In this document: piece by piece, positions 61,268 through 64,000 of the stretch
How positions within the stretch are numbered: the first letter of the stretch is position 1
Layout: the number at the start of each line of letters is the position of its first letter
NCBI RefSeq assembly: GCF_965363235.1
Contig: NC_134847.1
Coordinates: 56,390,439-56,454,438 of the forward strand
Origin: Mytilus galloprovincialis
Lineage: Eukaryota; Mollusca; Bivalvia; Mytilida; Mytilidae
Direction: 5' to 3'
DNA length: 64,000 bases
Made by a program: the position numbers and the translations under genes
The notes under the pieces: model-generated
Told to the model about the DNA's origin: nothing
Seen by the model: only the letters and a program-made list of their open reading frames with translations
Databases searched by the model: none

Positions 61268-62139
61268 TCTATTGTTAATGTTTACAAAGCAGTATTTGTG
61301 GTTTAAAGGCTATTTATGGTTTTACATTGAATTACACATCGACCGCATATCGTGTATACACATTATAACTTACACAACATATATTGTTTTTGTTATTTAT
61401 GTTAAATGTTCAATTATATACGAGTTTTTATAGGTTGTTACGGATATGTGTCATATACCACAATTTTTGTAACTATGAAACATGGTTTGTCCTAGTCTTA
61501 TAATGTATGATGAGTTATTGTTTTGTATTAATAATATTGCTATGTACACATATATCATTTGATAAATACAATTCTTTCTTATTTTATTTATTTGTTTTTA
61601 CAGAAAAACGGAACAAGCAATCACCACATGTTCTTTTTAATAGCACATAATTTGTAATCAAAGGGAAACGATAGTATGCACAAACATCCATAAAAAAAAC
61701 CCACACAAACCCCTATACACAAGCACACAAAAGAATGCAAGAGAGAAATTTTTCAATATTTATGAAAAAAGATTTTTTTTTTTAAACATAGTTAAGAGAG
61801 GACTTAAAGTTCGCAGTGGTTTCTTACGTGCAAATATTTCAAATATCCCTACATTGGGTCATACAGTTTAATAAGGTTGTAAATGCGGCACGGTTGTGGT
61901 TGTTTTAAAACATTAGAATAATAAATTTAAACAAAATATGCTCACCTATTTATTAAAACAAAGCCATTATTTCACAAACCACGTAATAATTGGACTATCA
62001 TACTACTCAATTTCTTACATTGTTCAAGTTTCAAAGTGTGTCACATCTGTATTTGTTGGATGTCTTTTGCTCTCTGGTTCTAAGTTATATAGGACATATT
62101 GACGCACGAGATTCGTTTTAAACACAATAATCATTGACT

Positions 62140-62230
62140 ATAAGCCGACCGTGCAAGGGCTGTATATCCAGTCAAGGTCGTTAAAAACTTCCATTTGTTC
62201 ATTGACTATCCGCCCACAGAGTAACTACAT
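62140..62230 (-). repeat. Small repeat with pyrimidine/purine symmetry
   Basis: The words 'cattgactataagccgacc', 'gggctgtatatccagtcaag' and 'ttcattgactatccgccc' form a short repeated block (CATTGACTAT twice). Likely a dispersed repeat; boundaries uncertain. Confidence 0.3.
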
Positions 62231-62489
62231 TTTTACTTGTAGTATTAATTTTAAATGAACTTGCTGACTTCGATACGTGAAAACTTTCTACAACACAAAA
62301 ATTATGCAATAAATGTTGTAAACCTTTTGCTGATCCTTGCAATGTTGGTGGTTAAATTAGAAATATTGCTAAAACTGCGACAGCTTGGATGGGTTTCGCA
62401 AATGTTAAATTGTGATAGTATTTTTGTATGCATCATTTCCCGAAATCGCGGAAAAAACTCGCATTTTTGTCAATCGTTTGAAACAATCC

Positions 62490-62524
62490 CAATATTAAAT
62501 GTACGCAATACATTTAATATTGGG
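62490..62524. repeat. Short hairpin, 15-bp arms
   Basis: CCCAATATTAAATGT and ACATTTAATATTGGG are perfect complements around a 5-7 base loop. They sit at the end of an ORF (62255-62527) that is probably spurious and directly before an R1 copy. Confidence 0.55.
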
Positions 62525-62645
62525 TGACGCACAGACCAAAGAGCAGACAACAGCCGAAGTCCACCAATGGGTCTTTAATGCAATGAGAAATTCCGCACCA
62601 AGATGCGTGCTTCAGCTGGCCTATAAACAAAAATGTTTACAAGTT
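62524..62645 (-). repeat. Dispersed repeat family R1 (antisense)
   Basis: 'ccaaagagcagacaacagcc', 'gaagtccaccaatgggtctt', 'gcgtgcttcagctggcc' are the complement of the R1 core. Confidence 0.65.
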
Positions 62646-63387
62646 CAGTGAAAATTGACGTCATACGTCATACGCCTAAATACACACAAGAAACTAAAAT
62701 TAAAAATCATACAAGACTAACAAAGGCCAGAGGCTCCTGAAAACATATATAACAAAAAATCAAAGCCACTGTATAACATATTTCTTCGTACTCACATGAA
62801 TGAAGCCAAATAAATCTACTTTTTTTTCTTTGTATCTGGACTTGAAATTGTTGCATAAACATAATTTAACATAACTTGTGGTTCTTGTTCGATTGCTGGA
62901 CGTTTGAAATATGACAATGTTTTGAGTCAAAAGACCAACGTTAATATGGATTTTAAGTGTCAATGGCAGCGAGTCCGAGCAACAAGACTGGTCCTTATGC
63001 TCCTACACATTATCATATCGTCACTGTGTGTGCGTTAAATGATATTTGAAATTAAAACATACGCTAGAATGACAAGCCACTTTACAGTTTTGCCAATGCA
63101 CCGAAATGGCATTAAACTAAGCCATTCATATTGAAACACATGTGGTGTTAAAGTAATTCTCTAATTCTTCGCCAATTTATCCCTTTCTGCAGCCATTGTA
63201 TTAAAAAATGTAATTAACGTGTGGTTCGTTGGATCTCAGTTCTTCATTGGTTAAAATCCGATTGTGACGTCGACTTTTCTTGTTTTCCTCTGAATTTCCT
63301 ATTGTGACGGCATGCCTGATGACGTCACATAGAAAGAACACATCTTTTTGCAGATCAATCGCATAGAAGGGAATAAGTTTGCCTGCG

Positions 63388-63480
63388 CAGTGGCGTAGCC
63401 AGGGTAAATAGGATGTGGATGCCTGAACTCGACGAGCGGAGCAAGGCGAAAAAATTTTGAGACCTTTTTATGCAGAAAAT
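63388..63480 (+). mobile_element. hAT-type terminus
   Basis: CAGTGGCGTAGCCAGG at 63388-63403 is the canonical start of many animal hAT elements (established). 'gacgagcggagcaaggcgaa' shortly after is also typical of such ends. The opposite terminus was not found before the window edge, so the element is either truncated or continues beyond 64000. Confidence 0.55.
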
Positions 63481-64000
63481 TACATTTTTTCTGTCTTTTT
63501 CTTCAGTTTTCTCTCCCGACCATAGATAACCCTATAATTTAACCAAATCTTTAAAACATGGATCGTACCATTATTTATTTTATTTCGTATTTTAAATACG
63601 AACACAAAGAAGACTGGAAATTAAAAAAAGCAAAGCAATTTCAATATTACCAACAATTCATATATGTCCAGTTACATTTTTATTGTTTTCTCGAAACTAC
63701 CATCATTTAATTCATAAATATATTTAATGTAAAAGTTTCTCTACCAAACCTATATTTGACAGCTCAAAAAACGTCCAATACAGTACACTAAGTTGCACTT
63801 CTGTTTACAGAATTTGGGAATAAAAGGCCTGGTGAACGATACCAGATAGACATTCAAACTTATAGATCGAATTAAAACCTGACAATGGCCATGGCTAATA
63901 AACAGCAGCGTCACGAGCGCATGATACGACCGTCGCGTTTTCAATAAAACTCGAAAAGGGCTACCGGTAAAAGGGCTTACATCAATTCATATAAGCAATT

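Noticed and set aside
62255..62527. 90-codon ORF with a hydrophobic segment
   Set aside because: It ends within a perfect hairpin and abuts an R1 repeat; no homology recognised, so not called as a gene.

Overview
The window looks like nuclear DNA of a bivalve mollusc, most probably a marine mussel (Mytilus-like). It is AT-rich and has small exons with clean GT-AG boundaries in long introns. It is filled with short dispersed repeats, foldback DNA elements, LINE 3' ends and hammerhead-ribozyme repeats of the kind reported from bivalves. The species call is from pattern recognition, not a search.

Five genes can be assembled. Two tandem plus-strand paralogues, IgSF-A (3778-12956, 317 aa) and IgSF-B (19886-24602, 291 aa), share the same four-exon plan: signal peptide, one V-like Ig domain, a short stalk, then transmembrane segment plus tail. 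Every internal junction is phase 1. A minus-strand MFS transporter resembling MFSD9 follows (33084 down to 27939; five exons, 404 aa, first exon not found). An intronless minus-strand protostome-type Toll-like receptor spans 41174-38958 (738 aa). The last is a plus-strand mosaic receptor, gene C (46332-59215, 570 aa): signal peptide, CUB-like domain, about 310-residue Ser/Thr mucin stalk, transmembrane segment and a tail with an NPxY motif. Four of the five are cell-surface, immune-type architectures. IgSF-A, IgSF-B and gene C all carry tyrosine motifs of the YxN type in their tails, which suggests, but does not show, related intracellular signalling.

Region by region: 1-3.3 kb is a near-complete palindrome (foldback element) with a decayed LINE 3' end inserted in one arm. 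3.3-13 kb is IgSF-A; its introns hold dispersed repeats, a retrozyme (357-bp monomer with two hammerhead cores) and a GGGGCGCC-ended element. 13-19.9 kb is repeat-rich: a foldback with GTACGCGTAC palindromes, an antisense retrozyme and two hairpin elements. 19.9-24.6 kb is IgSF-B, with two nested elements flanked by TWA duplications in intron 1. 24.6-33.1 kb is AT-rich spacer plus the MFSD9-like gene. 33.6-38.9 kb holds a TTAA-flanked element, CGCCC-rich repeats and a CACGTG array. 39-41.2 kb is the TLR. 42.3-44.6 kb is a cluster of hairpin and hAT-like elements. 46.3-59.2 kb is gene C. 59.2-64 kb is mostly spacer with one small membrane-protein ORF and an hAT-type terminus.

No rRNA, tRNA or CRISPR array was recognised. 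Exon calls rest on reading frame, phase and splice consensus, without transcript data.
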